Positions 54,163 to 63,904 are shown, counted from the first letter of the stretch. The stretch is 64,000 bases of DNA from Methyloceanibacter stevinii (GCF_001723355.1 NZ_LPWE01000003.1:1-64000), one strand, 5' to 3'. Numbers and translations are program-made. The notes: generated by a model not told the origin, from the sequence alone.

Positions 54163-56192
54163 TCAGACCCTCTCGTGCCGGACCTCGGTGCTATGAACGG
54201 TCGTGTTTTCCGCAAGGTCGCTTTTTCGGCCGGAGACAAGCACGTTGACATTGGCATCGGCATCCGTCGTGCCCGGCCAGCGGCCTTTGTAGACAATTCC
54301 CATGCCGGGCTGTGCGATCTCGGAGACAGTCACGGTCAGCGTCAATCGTCCGATGTCGTTCACCAGAACGATCGGATCTCCGTCCGAGACGCCGTATTGG
54401 GCCGCATCTTCGGGGTGAAGAATGATCGATGGCGCGCCGAGCTTCTTCTGGATAACGGAATCGTTGCCGTAGCTCGAGTTCATGAGCCAGGCCGATGCGG
54501 GCGAAACGATCCGCAGAAAACCGGGTTGAGGCCGCTCGTCCGCATGGGCGGTCGGGGCGCGCGGAAGTCCGAGTTCGACCGCGGCGTCGTTCGCGAGCTG
54601 TATGCGTTTCGATTCCGTTGGGAACGAAAGGTCCGGGAACTGTATTTGGGGCTCGTCGTAGAGCGTGACCGTCCCGACCGCCGCTAGGTCCGTGAAGCTG
54701 CCGGCGTAAGGCGTTTGCTCGAGCAATCTCTCGATGAGATCGGCCTCGCTCTCGAACAGAGCAGGCTCCTCATAGCGCATCGCGCCCGCCAATCGCCGGA
54801 ATATCTCATGGTTGGGCACGGCATCGCCGGGAGGATCGACAGCCTTCGCCTGGGCCGACAGCGTCAGGTCGAAATAAGACAGGACCAGATCGTTGCACTC
54901 GAGAAAACTCGCCGCAGGAAGAACGATATCCGCGTAGGACGTCGTGTCCGTATGAAAGAGTTCCACCGCAACGTGGAAGAGGTCGTCGCGCATCAAGCTT
55001 TGCGCAGACGCCGCTGCTCCGGCGAGGACGCTGCCGGATTGCTGTTCCAGGTGACGAGTGCCTTCGCCAACTCAGGCTGTTCGAGTGTCGCCGCCAGGTC
55101 CATGTGACTGATGGACGGCGTCTCGCCGCGCGCGAGCTCGGGCATCGCGACCGTGTCCATGTCGATGCCGCGGCGGTCGGGACCGTTCAAATAGAGGAAA
55201 CCCGCGCCGGGGCGGCCGACATTTCCGCTGAAGGCGACGAGCGCCGACAGGACGCGGAAGACATTCCCGCCATAAGTTTGACGTTGCACGCCCTGTCCGA
55301 GCCAGAGCAACGAGGGGCCTTCCGCGTAGGCGCGGGCCGCCTTCTCGATCAAATCGGCCGGCACGCCGCATAGCTTCTCCGCCACGGCAGGGGTTGTGCG
55401 GTCGATCGTCTCCATGAGCGACTTGGCGCCAAGGACATGCGCATCGACGAACTCCCAATCGATTAAGCCGTTCGTCTTCATCACGTTGAGAAATGCAAAT
55501 CCCAGGGCGGCGTCGGTGCCCGGGCGCAGCTTGAGGAACATGTCCGATGCGGCGGCCGTGGCGTGCTCGATCGGATCCACGACGATGATCGTTGTCCCAG
55601 CCGCAGCGGCCTCAGCTATGAAGCGCTGGTCCTGGTGGGGGGCCGAGTGAGATGGATTTGCGCCCCAGATGAGGATGCAACGTGAATCCCGCGCCGTGCG
55701 TGGATCGAAGCCGACAACGGATGTGCCGAACGTTAGGTCCAAAGCCGCATGGCCGGCCTTGTTGCAAACCGTGTCGGGGTCGACCTCGGTCGCGCCCAGG
55801 CGGTGGAAGAAGCGCAGCGGAAACGCGATGTTTACGACGCCGACTGTGCCCGTATAGTGCGTATGCAGAATAGTGTGTGCGTTGTCTTGCGCGACAAGTT
55901 GCCTGAAGCGCTCGGAGACTTCCGCGAGCGCTTCGTCCCAGGAGATCGCGACGAACTTGCCTTCGCTCTTCGGTCCCGCACGCCGCAAGGGAGAGGAAAG
56001 CCGAAGTGCCGGATCGCGCCATGCGCCGTTGTAGGCAATGGCGCATTTACCGCAGAGTTTTCCGTGCGACACAGGATGCTCCGGATCGCCAATGACCTTG
56101 GTGATGGACCCGTCCCGCGTATGCACGGCTATTCCGCACGCGTCGTAGCAGTCGCGTGCGCATGTCGTTTTTATGATCGTCTCACTTGGCAT
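54163..56192 (-). CDS. Molybdopterin oxidoreductase (DMSO-reductase family), one probable frameshift
   Basis: About 676 residues after repair. The N-terminus carries a 4Fe-4S site (C11, C15, C19 and C47/C50 in [11 protein letters not shown] and KLCGKCA). The bis-MGD domains follow: [43 protein letters not shown] and [16 protein letters not shown]143 (VCNKAGHAA) could be the molybdenum ligand, as expected around that position, but this is uncertain. One base is missing near 54995 (CTTTG read as CTTG); then [32 protein letters not shown] continues. No Tat signal is visible, so it may be cytoplasmic. Substrate unknown; relatives include formate dehydrogenase-like enzymes. Shared control region with the ABC-transporter operon. 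Confidence 0.87.
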
Positions 56193-56543
56193 GATGAATC
56201 CTCGAAGGACTTGCTCAAGGTTTCATCGCTCAATTCTGCCAAGTGGTCTTTTAGAAGTCTAATGTATTTCCGTACCCCCTAGGAGTTACTCACTCAAGAG
56301 GATTGCCCCGCCGTCGTTCCAACACCGAAACTACCGAGCATCAGAACGATATCGGCCCGATTTCGAGGCCGGAAAACTGGTGGCGCAACTCGCGGTTTGG
56401 AAGCTTGGGCATCATGAATAACCGAACTGAGCTTCATACCGTCCACTGCGCCGCACCACCCATTCACCACCCATCTGAAATGCGTGTAACAGGCAGGCCG
56501 TTCGCACTCGCGGTCGTGCCGTCTTTTGACGTGGAGGGACTAA
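56193..56543. other. Divergent control region of oxidoreductase and ABC operons
   Basis: About 350 bases between the molybdopterin oxidoreductase and the ABC substrate-binding gene. It contains element A at 56271-56290; a short open frame at 56303-56566 has no support as a gene. Confidence 0.5.
56271..56290 (-). promoter_or_regulatory. Shared 20-base element, copy A
   Basis: CGTACCCCCTAGGAGTTACT on the plus strand, 18 of 20 identical to copy B at 62127. It lies 79 bases upstream of the molybdopterin oxidoreductase start. The TACC..CYTAGGAGTTA layout is an imperfect inverted repeat like those bound by NarL/FixJ-type regulators. Confidence 0.6.
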
Positions 56544-57836
56544 ATGACAAGCAAATTCACGATTAGTCGCCGCGACTTTCTCGCAACCACGGCGGCGGTA
56601 ACGGCCATGGCCGGCGTGTCGATGCCGAAGTTCGCCTTCGGCAAGGACAACGTGGTCAAAATCGGTTTCCTCGCTCCCTTGACCGGCGAAGTCTCCGCCT
56701 GGGGAAAGCCAGGCCTGGACGGCTGCAAGATCTGGGCGGACTGGGTCAACGCGGATGGCGGCGTCAAGATCGGCGATGAGGCGTACAAGGTCGAGTTTAT
56801 CGCCTATGACGACGAGTACGATCCGAGCAAGGCACGGACCGGCGCGGTGAAGCTTGTCAAGGAAGACGACGTCAAGTTCGTCATGATGCTCGGCGGCGAT
56901 CCGTGGCCGGGTGCCGCTCCGATCGCAGAGAAAGAGAACATGTTGTTCTCGACCCTTCTGCCGAGCGACCTGAGCCCCGAGACGGAGCTCCTGGTTGCGC
57001 CGTGTGAGGTGCACCCGATCTACAACGTGACGGGCGTTGAGTGGCTTGCCGAGAACAAGCCGGAACTCAAGACGGCCGTCGTCTGCGCGCAGGATGATTC
57101 CCTAGGCAAGCCGTCTGTGGCGACCTACCTCGCCGCCTTCGAGGCCGCGGGCATCGAGGTCCTCGACGAACCCATCTTCTTCGATCCGGCGACGACCGAC
57201 TTCGCGCCCCTCATGTCCAAGATGCTGGCGCTGAAGCCCGACATCATCTGCCTCGATACATGCTACGCGGATTATGTGCATCCGCTGGTGGAGCAGGCGT
57301 TCCAGCAAGGCTTCAAGGGCCAGATGATCTCTTGTACGGCAGACTTCTATGAGAAGCTGGTCGAGAAGACCTCCAAGGAGTTCATGGAAGGCTTCATCTT
57401 CCAGTTCCCCGACTTCGACGACCCGGCGATGAATGCCGAGCACGTCAACTTCAACAAGCCGAATGACTTCTACAGCGAGTACGTGAAGCGCTACGGAAAG
57501 GGCGAGTGGAGCGCGGTGTCGTGGGAGTATGCCTCGATCATGGATCTGTGGGCTGACGCCGCGGGACGCGCCGGAACGACCGAACCGGTCAAGGTGCTCG
57601 AGGCCATGAAGGTAGGCGGTACGGGGCGCCAGGCGTTTGGCGAAGCCAAGTGGTGGGGCAAGGAGCTCTTTGGCATCGACAACGCGCTCGTTGGCGAGTG
57701 GCCCGTCGTGGCTATCAAGGATGGCAAGGCGAAGATTCAGGACTTCAAGTCCATCCCCGCCTGGTGGGAAAAGCATAGCGATCTGATGATCAAGCACATG
57801 AAGGCGCTCAATCAGATGTACTATCAGCGCGGCTAA
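56544..57836 (+). CDS. ABC transporter substrate-binding protein, Tat-exported
   Basis: 430-residue periplasmic binding protein of the branched-chain amino acid/amide type (PBP1 fold). The signal is twin-arginine (SRRDFLATTAAV) with cleavage near AFG-KD. GFLAPLTGEVSAWGKPGLDG, VEFIAYDDEYDP, ARTGAVKLVKEDDVKFVMMLGG and FWQFPDFDDP-like segments are typical of UrtA/FmdD-like binding proteins rather than LivJ. It is the first gene of a three-gene unit with two permeases; the ATPases are encoded in the convergent operon. Ligand unknown; amides, urea or an aromatic compound are possible. Confidence 0.88.
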   Translation: MTSKFTISRRDFLATTAAVTAMAGVSMPKFAFGKDNVVKIGFLAPLTGEVSAWGKPGLDGCKIWADWVNADGGVKIGDEAYKVEFIAYDDEYDPSKARTGAVKLVKEDDVKFVMMLGGDPWPGAAPIAEKENMLFSTLLPSDLSPETELLVAPCEVHPIYNVTGVEWLAENKPELKTAVVCAQDDSLGKPSVATYLAAFEAAGIEVLDEPIFFDPATTDFAPLMSKMLALKPDIICLDTCYADYVHPLVEQAFQQGFKGQMISCTADFYEKLVEKTSKEFMEGFIFQFPDFDDPAMNAEHVNFNKPNDFYSEYVKRYGKGEWSAVSWEYASIMDLWADAAGRAGTTEPVKVLEAMKVGGTGRQAFGEAKWWGKELFGIDNALVGEWPVVAIKDGKAKIQDFKSIPAWWEKHSDLMIKHMKALNQMYYQRG

Positions 57837-57995
57837 ATAGACTTGGCGCAGGCTGGTTCGCAAACGCGGCGCGAACATTAACATCGGCAACGCGCGCCGT
57901 GAACGGCGCGGACCCGCCAGAGCCATTCTTTCTGTGCAAACGACTGCTGGCACCCGGCCCCATACTGGGCCGGGTGCGCGGCGGAGCGATATGGA

Positions 57996-58868
57996 ATGAC
58001 AGCAGAACTTTTCTTTCAGACAGTCGTCAACGCGACCTATGCCGCGAGCTACATGGCGCTTATCGCGGTTGGATTCGTCCTCATCTTCGGCGTGATGGGC
58101 GTGGTCAATTTTGCCCACGGCGAGCTCTATATGGCAGGGGCTTATACTGTCGTGGCCCTATATGCCGACCAAGGATTGCCATTCTTTCTTTCGGTCGCGG
58201 CCGGGCTCGCCTTTGTCGGGGTGCTCGGGCTTCTCATGGAGCTCGCGCTGTTCAGGCCCTTACGCGATAATCCGCTGGGCGGCCTGATCGCCTCGATCGG
58301 TTTTCTCCTCATCCTGCAGACGATTGCGGTTCTCGGATTCGGCGTGCGGATGAAGAACGTGCCGCCGTCGACCCAGGACAAAATTGTCTTCATGGACGGG
58401 GTCGTTCTGACCTACCAGAGACTGTACGTCATCGTAGCCGCCGTCGCCCTGCTGGGGGCGCTTTGGGTATTCTTGCGCAAGAGTAAGTTTGGCTGGGCGT
58501 TGCGAGCCTGTGCTCAAGATCGGGAAGCGGCCGTGCTTCAAGGCATGTCGATCAACAACACGGCACGCTTGGCGATGTTCATTGGCGCGGCGCTTGCCGG
58601 CGTCGCCGGCGCTCTGACTGCGCCGTTGGTTTCACCAACGCCCTATATGGGGCACCCCGTCGTCGTCTCCGCCTTCATCATCATTATCGTTGGCGGCCTC
58701 GGTTCATTGGAAGGGGCTGTGCTGGTCTCGATCCTCTACGCGTTCGTCCACACCTTCGTGACGACGCTCTACGACGGGACCCTGGCGAATATTGTTGGTC
58801 TCCTCCTGATGCTCGGCGTCCTCATCGTGCGGCCAACAGGACTATTTGGAGCTAAAGAACGTGCATAA
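57996..58868 (+). CDS. ABC transporter permease, LivH type
   Basis: 290 residues with eight membrane helices. Conserved LivH features: GFVLIFGVMGVVNFAHGELYMAGAY, ASIGFLLILQTIA, SKFGWALRACAQDREAAVLQGMSI (cytoplasmic loop contacting the ATPase), and IIIIVGGLGSLEGAVLVSILY. The downstream livM-like gene starts eight bases before its stop, so the two are translationally coupled. Works with the binding protein just upstream and the ATPases at 60567-62046. Confidence 0.9.
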   Translation: MTAELFFQTVVNATYAASYMALIAVGFVLIFGVMGVVNFAHGELYMAGAYTVVALYADQGLPFFLSVAAGLAFVGVLGLLMELALFRPLRDNPLGGLIASIGFLLILQTIAVLGFGVRMKNVPPSTQDKIVFMDGVVLTYQRLYVIVAAVALLGALWVFLRKSKFGWALRACAQDREAAVLQGMSINNTARLAMFIGAALAGVAGALTAPLVSPTPYMGHPVVVSAFIIIIVGGLGSLEGAVLVSILYAFVHTFVTTLYDGTLANIVGLLLMLGVLIVRPTGLFGAKERA

Positions 58869-59883
58869 GCCTGACAGTCATTCCGTGAACCTCGCTGCTG
58901 CGTTTGGGTTCGTACTTTTGGCAGGCGTGCTCATCGTGCTCCCTCATCTCCTGTCGTTCTCGCAACAGGAGGTCTTGGTTCTGCTCGTGATCAACGTACT
59001 GCTTGTTTGCAGCTACCGGCTGCTGACGCTGACAGGCGAGTGGTCTCTGGCCCATGCGGTCATTATGGGCGTGGGGGCCTATACATCGGCCCTGGTGGCA
59101 AAGAAGCTGTCGGTCCCGGTCCCGCTTGCCATGTTGGCAGGCGCCTCGATGGCGGGCTTTATCGCGTTTCTTCTCAGCTTTCCGCTGTTCCGCATGAAGG
59201 GCTTCTACTTCCTCATTGCGTCCTTTGCGGCGGGCGAGGTCATTCGTCTTTCGTGGAAGTGGAGCGACTTGACATTTCTGTTCGGCGGTCCGAAGGGCAT
59301 CAAGCGTATTCCCGCCTTCCCGGACTTTCTGACGATCGATTTCTACGAGCCGGTGAACTACTACTATCTCTGCCTCGTAGTCGTCGCGGTCTCGCTTCTC
59401 ATCCTGTATCGCATTGAGAAGTCGCGCATCGGACTGACGTTCCATGCGATTCACTGGCAGGACAAGCTTGCCGAATCCGTCGGCGTCAATACGTTCCGCT
59501 ACCGGACGCTCGCCTTCGTGTTCTCCGCGTTCTTTGCCGGTCTCGCCGGTGCGCTCTACGCGCACTACGTGGGGGCAATCGCGCCCAACAGGTTCAGCGT
59601 CGAGGAGATGGTCTACATACTAATTTGGGCGATCGTCGGCGGCACGGCCACCTTCTACGGTCCCATCATCGGCGTCGTGGTCCTGACCATCGTGAACGAA
59701 ATCGTGCTGCGGTCCCTCGGTGTCGAGGAGATGCGGCCGATGTTTTACGGTGCGCTCCTGATCATCGCGATTCTGTTCCTGCCCAATGGGCTGGAGAGCC
59801 TGGTTCCGAAGATCAAGCGACTGTTCCGTGGACGGGACAAAGAGGGGAACGGATCCCTCGCGTCGCCTCAAGTCGCAGAGTGA
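58861..59883 (+). CDS. ABC transporter permease, LivM type, GTG start
   Basis: 340 residues, about nine to ten helices. Family features: LLTLTGEWSLAHAVIMGVGAYTSAL, PLFRMKGFYFLIASFAAGEV, SRIGLTFHAIHWQDKLAESVGVNTFRYR and ILIWAIVGGTATFYGPIIGVV. GTG 58861 is chosen because GGAG lies at 58848; a TTG at 58846 would extend it five codons. Last gene of the plus-strand operon, converging on the TPR-like gene. Confidence 0.9.
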   Translation: MHKPDSHSVNLAAAFGFVLLAGVLIVLPHLLSFSQQEVLVLLVINVLLVCSYRLLTLTGEWSLAHAVIMGVGAYTSALVAKKLSVPVPLAMLAGASMAGFIAFLLSFPLFRMKGFYFLIASFAAGEVIRLSWKWSDLTFLFGGPKGIKRIPAFPDFLTIDFYEPVNYYYLCLVVVAVSLLILYRIEKSRIGLTFHAIHWQDKLAESVGVNTFRYRTLAFVFSAFFAGLAGALYAHYVGAIAPNRFSVEEMVYILIWAIVGGTATFYGPIIGVVVLTIVNEIVLRSLGVEEMRPMFYGALLIIAILFLPNGLESLVPKIKRLFRGRDKEGNGSLASPQVAE

Positions 59884-59981
59884 GGCTCGGCGGGTCTGGC
59901 GCTTGGCCGGGCCCGCGCGGCAAACCGCACGCGGCGCGCAATAACGGCCACTAAGTTCTCAAGCAGACAGGAAGAGCGGCT

Positions 59982-60595
59982 CTAGGCGCTAGGATTTGGC
60001 GCCGGCGCAAGTAAGAGCTGACCGGCCGCCAGCAGCTTGCGGGTGTCGTTCAACATGGCCGGCCGTTCGCGACGCCAAGCCGTGAAAACAGCTGCGTCGG
60101 GCGCGCTGAGCGTACCCGGATTGTCCCGCAAAGCCTCCAGGCGCGCTGCCGCGTCCTTGGCGATTGCGTTCCACCGCTTCTGCCATAGGGCGCGGTAGGT
60201 ATCGCGGTGAAGAGCCTCCATGCGGAGGTGAAACATCGAGCTGCGCGCGACGCGGGGCGCTGCATGCGCGCTATCCAGGGATGAGCGCTGCGCCAGGTCT
60301 CGAGGGCCTTTGCGACCAGCGCGGGGAGGTCGTTCGTGTCGCCGGTCAGCGCGAGACATATTCCGAAATTGGCGAGGCTTGTGCCAAGTCGCGGGTCGAT
60401 CTGTTCAAAGGTCTCGCGCGCAAGTCGCAAGGCGCTGCCGGCCTCAGCCTTTGCCCGCTCGAAGTCGCCTGCACATGCGGCCGCGACCGCTTCCTCGCTG
60501 GTGGCTTCCCACGCCAGATCGTCTTCGCTCCAGCCGGCGTTGACGAGTTCCTGCAGACTCCAGATCTCAGGCGCCGAGGTAGGCTTTTCGAACAT
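59982..60595 (-). CDS. TPR-like helical protein, one probable frameshift
   Basis: About 204 residues after repair. Helical repeat region 25-110 (EEAVAAACAGDFERAKAEAG, LARETFEQIDPRLGTSLANFGICLALTGD, VAKALETWRSAHPWIARM) resembles tetratricopeptide repeats. A base is missing near 60263, after which VARSSMFHLRMEALHRDTYRALWQKRW and the LEALRDNPGTLSAPDAAVF segment continue to the stop at 59982. It starts about 30 bases before the livF stop and is translationally coupled to it, so it belongs to the transporter operon. Function unknown; possibly an accessory of uptake or metabolism of the substrate. Confidence 0.6.
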
Positions 60596-61274
60596 GGTCA
60601 TTGTCGTGCAGCTCCCGTGCTGGTCCTTCCAGCGCGATTGTTCCGGTCTCGAGGACGTAGGCGAAATTCGCAAGCTTCAGGGCGAGCTCGGCGTTCTGTT
60701 CGACGAGAACGACGGGAACGCCGCGATCCACGATGTCGCGAATGGCACGCGCCATCTCCTGAACCATAACCGGCGACAACCCCATGGAGGGCTCGTCGAG
60801 GATCAGCATGCGCGGCCTGGACATCAGGGCGCGGCCGATGGCCAGCATTTGCTGTTCGCCGCCAGAGAGAGACCGGGCCCACTGACCCCGGCGCTCTTCC
60901 ATGCGCGGGAAACGCTTGAAGACGTCGCGGAGATCCGCTTCGATCCCGTCCTTGTCAGACCGCAGGAAAGCACCGGTTCTGAGATTCTCTTCAACCGTCA
61001 GGTCGGGGAAAACCCGCCGCCCCTCGGGCACATGCGCGATCCCGAGCGCGACAATCTTTTCAGGCGCCAGCCGATCGATCCGCTGGCCATCGAAAATGAT
61101 CTCTCCGTCGCTGATCCGGACAAGGCCGGAGATGGCGCGCAAGGTCGTGCTCTTGCCGGCGCCGTTGGCGCCGACGATGGTGACGATGCCCTTATCGGGA
61201 ACAGCCATGCTGACGCCCTTCAGGGCGGCGACCTTGTTGTAGTGAACTTTGATGTTCTTGATCTCAAGCAGCAT
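60567..61274 (-). CDS. ABC transporter ATP-binding protein, LivF type
   Basis: 235-residue ATPase. Walker A GANGAGKST at about 35-43, signature LSGGEQQML, Walker B MLILDEPSMGLSP, and H-loop region. Typical LivF length and end (AYLGA). It overlaps livG by 11 bases. Provides energy with LivG for the permeases encoded in the convergent operon. Confidence 0.92.
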   Translation of the reverse strand: MLLEIKNIKVHYNKVAALKGVSMAVPDKGIVTIVGANGAGKSTTLRAISGLVRISDGEIIFDGQRIDRLAPEKIVALGIAHVPEGRRVFPDLTVEENLRTGAFLRSDKDGIEADLRDVFKRFPRMEERRGQWARSLSGGEQQMLAIGRALMSRPRMLILDEPSMGLSPVMVQEMARAIRDIVDRGVPVVLVEQNAELALKLANFAYVLETGTIALEGPARELHDNDHVRKAYLGA

Positions 61275-62046
61275 CGATTGCGGTTCCCAGATAGGCTTCG
61301 ATAACGGCGGGGTTGGTGCGAACCTCTTCCGGCGTGCCTTCGGTCAAGAGCGTTCCGAAGTTCAGTACCGTGATGATGTCGCAGAGGCCCATGACCGCCT
61401 GCATGTCGTGTTCGATCAGCATGATGGTGACACTCTGCTCCTCGCGGATGCGCCGGACGAGTTTGATCATCTGCCGTGTTTCTTCGGGGTTCATGCCGGT
61501 AAAGGGCTCGTCGAGGAGCAGCAGCCGCGGTTCGGCGGCAAGTGAGACCGCCAGTCCAAGGGCGCGCTGGTGGCCGTGCGATAGGTTCGCCGTCAGCTCG
61601 TCCGCAAGATGCGCCAGATTGAGGAACTCGAGAATCCCGTAAGCCTTGGCCCTCGCGGCCGCCTCGATATTGCGGTCCGTTCCGAGGATTCGGCTGACCA
61701 CGCCTGCCTTCGCGCTGCGATGGCATCCCAGCAGAACGTTCTCGATCACGGTGAATTCGTGGAACAGCGTGGTGCCTTGGAAGGTGCGGATCAGGCCGCG
61801 TTCGGCAAGCGCGCTGGTCGGCCGGCCGGAAACGTCCTCACCGCAATACAGGATCTTGCCCCGGGACGGCGGATAGAAGCCGCTGATGACGTTGAAGGTC
61901 GTCGTCTTGCCGGCGCCGTTAGGACCGATCAGGCCGTGGATCGTGCCCTCACGAACAGTCAGGCTGAGATCGTTGATGGCGACGATGCCGCCAAAGATGC
62001 GGCCAAGATCGCGAACCTCGAGAATGGGCGTTTGTGTCTGCATCAT
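61264..62046 (-). CDS. ABC transporter ATP-binding protein, LivG type
   Basis: 260-residue ATPase. Walker A GPNGAGKTTTFNVISGFYPP, the Q-loop region, the atypical signature NLSHGHQRALGLAV (LSHG like UrtD, not LSGG) and Walker B LLLLDEPFTGM; C-terminal VLNFGTLLTEGTPEEVRTNPAVIEAYLG is LivG-like. LSHG-type signatures are seen in urea/short-amide systems, which weakly supports an amide-type substrate. First gene of the minus-strand operon with element B 81 bases upstream. Confidence 0.92.
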   Translation of the reverse strand: MMQTQTPILEVRDLGRIFGGIVAINDLSLTVREGTIHGLIGPNGAGKTTTFNVISGFYPPSRGKILYCGEDVSGRPTSALAERGLIRTFQGTTLFHEFTVIENVLLGCHRSAKAGVVSRILGTDRNIEAAARAKAYGILEFLNLAHLADELTANLSHGHQRALGLAVSLAAEPRLLLLDEPFTGMNPEETRQMIKLVRRIREEQSVTIMLIEHDMQAVMGLCDIITVLNFGTLLTEGTPEEVRTNPAVIEAYLGTAIDAA

Positions 62047-62254
62047 CGGCGTGTGCGTGGTCCCCGGAAAATCAATTCTTGTCGAGATTTAGCACAGCTT
62101 CACAGAGCACTGCATTCTTACAAGATCGTACCTCTTAGGAGTTACTTCGATCAGAGCATTGCTCGCTTTTGGCGGATGCGGGACCTTCGTGCGGACAACA
62201 AAACAACAGGACGGGGCCTAGGAACCGTCCCAGTCGGGGAACGATCGAAAGCCG
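62047..62254. other. Divergent control region of the livG and APC permease genes
   Basis: About 208 bases with element B at 62127-62146. No gene is seen. Promoters of both divergent genes must lie here. Confidence 0.5.
62127..62146 (-). promoter_or_regulatory. Shared 20-base element, copy B
   Basis: CGTACCTCTTAGGAGTTACT on the plus strand, 18 of 20 identical to copy A at 56271. It lies 81 bases upstream of the livG start, nearly the same distance and orientation as copy A to the oxidoreductase start. Confidence 0.6.
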
Positions 62255-63871
62255 GTGGCCGTAGAAGACGTGGGACAAGACGCCGGCGAAAGCCCGCGAT
62301 CGCTGCAGAGGCAGATTGGTTGGCGGGATGCATTCTGGGTCGCCAGTGGCGTCCCGGCCCTGGTTCTTTTCACCATGGGCGGCGTCGCCGCCACCTCAGG
62401 CAAGGCCTCTTGGCTCGTCTGGGTCGCGGCCATCACCGTGGCCTTTATCCAAGCCTTCACCTACGCGGAAATCGCAGGTTTGTTCCCCGGCAAGTCCGGC
62501 GGCGCGGCCATCCATAGTGCGATCGCCTGGTCGCGATACGGCAAGTTGTTCGCTCCGATCGCGGTGTGGTGCAATTGGTCGGCGTGGTCGGTGGTGCTGT
62601 CGATCGGCGCCGGTCTTGGCGCCGGCTACGTTCTCAACCTGTTTTTCGCCCCGGACGCCGCCATCACCAGTTGGCAAATCGTGCTGGCCGATCTCGGATG
62701 GCTGAAGGAGGGGCTCACCCTACGCATCAACGCGACGTTCATCGTCGCGGCCACGCTGCTGCTTGGCTGTTTCGCGATCCAGCGCGGCGGTATCCTTCGG
62801 TCTGCGCGCGTGACGATGCTGCTTGGGATTGCCGCACTCGTGCCGCTCATTCTGATCGGCATCGTTCCGCTGTTCACCGGCGACATGCCGCGCGAGAATT
62901 TCTTGCCGCTGGTCCCGCTGGCCTACGACGCGGCCGGTCAAGCGGTCGACGGCAGCTGGGACAAGGCGGGTTGGATCGCTGTCAGCGGCGCCTTGTTCGT
63001 CGCCTTGTGGTCCGCCAACGGATTCGAGACGGCCGCCTGCTATACGCGCGAATTCAAGGACCCGGCTCGGGATACGTTTCTGGCGCTGATGTCGTCGGGG
63101 CTGTTGTGCGTCGGGGTCTTCACGCTCGTGCCGCTGGCCTTTCAAGGCTCACTCGGGATCGAAGGCATGATCGCGCCGGGTATCCGCAGCGGCATGGATG
63201 TGGGGCATGTTCTGGCCGACATTCTCGGTGGCGGCTTGATCCTGGAAACCATCGTCGCGGTGCTGCTGATTCTCGCAATTATGCTTTGCATCATGACGGC
63301 TATGTCCGGCGCGGCGCGGACGTCCTATCAGGGGTCGGTCGAGGGATGGCTGCCGCGCTACCTCTCCCATGTGAACAAGGCAGGCGCCCCCACACACGCC
63401 ATGTGGACGGATCTGGTTCTCAACCTCGGCCTGCTCCTGATGTCCGACTACATCTTCGTCCTGGCCGCGACCAATGTCTCCTACATGGTCTTCACGTTTC
63501 TCTACGTGAACGCGGGTTGGATCCACCGGCTCGATCGCCCCCACTGGGTCCGGCCATATCGGGTCCCGCGGCTCCTTCTGATCGCCGGCGTCCTCATGTC
63601 GTTCGTCAACATGGCCGTGGCCGGGCTCGGTGCGAACATATGGGGGCAGGGCACCTTGCTGACCGGCTTCGTCATCGTGTTCCTGGCCGTGCCGTTCTTC
63701 ATCTACCGGCACTATGTGCAGGACAAAGGCGTCTATCCGGAGAACATGGCCGAGGACATGCATCTCGGCCCGGAGGCGGGAGTGGCGACGCGTGGGGGTC
63801 TGTTGCCTTATCTGGCCCTCGCCGGCGCGTTGGCCGTCACGCTAGCCTGCCATCTCTGGGTATCGGCTTGA
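62255..63871 (+). CDS. APC-superfamily permease
   Basis: 538-residue transporter with about 12-14 membrane helices. The first two helices show WVASGVPALVLFTMGGVAATSGKASW and AAITVAFIQAFTYAEIAGLFPGKSGGAAIHSAIAW, containing the Gly-rich substrate site and the conserved E-I-A-G-LFPGKSGG segment of amino acid/polyamine/organocation permeases. A long C-terminal region follows. GTG start 62255; no strong ribosome site, so the start is uncertain. Divergent from livG and sharing element B; its substrate may overlap that of the ABC system. Confidence 0.87.
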   Translation: MAVEDVGQDAGESPRSLQRQIGWRDAFWVASGVPALVLFTMGGVAATSGKASWLVWVAAITVAFIQAFTYAEIAGLFPGKSGGAAIHSAIAWSRYGKLFAPIAVWCNWSAWSVVLSIGAGLGAGYVLNLFFAPDAAITSWQIVLADLGWLKEGLTLRINATFIVAATLLLGCFAIQRGGILRSARVTMLLGIAALVPLILIGIVPLFTGDMPRENFLPLVPLAYDAAGQAVDGSWDKAGWIAVSGALFVALWSANGFETAACYTREFKDPARDTFLALMSSGLLCVGVFTLVPLAFQGSLGIEGMIAPGIRSGMDVGHVLADILGGGLILETIVAVLLILAIMLCIMTAMSGAARTSYQGSVEGWLPRYLSHVNKAGAPTHAMWTDLVLNLGLLLMSDYIFVLAATNVSYMVFTFLYVNAGWIHRLDRPHWVRPYRVPRLLLIAGVLMSFVNMAVAGLGANIWGQGTLLTGFVIVFLAVPFFIYRHYVQDKGVYPENMAEDMHLGPEAGVATRGGLLPYLALAGALAVTLACHLWVSA

Positions 63872-63904
63872 TCGCGGCCGAGTACGGTTTCCGACCGAAC
63901 GCAA

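Noticed and set aside
56303..56566. Short frame before the ABC binding-protein gene
   Set aside because: Overlaps the real start region, lacks a ribosome site and similarity.
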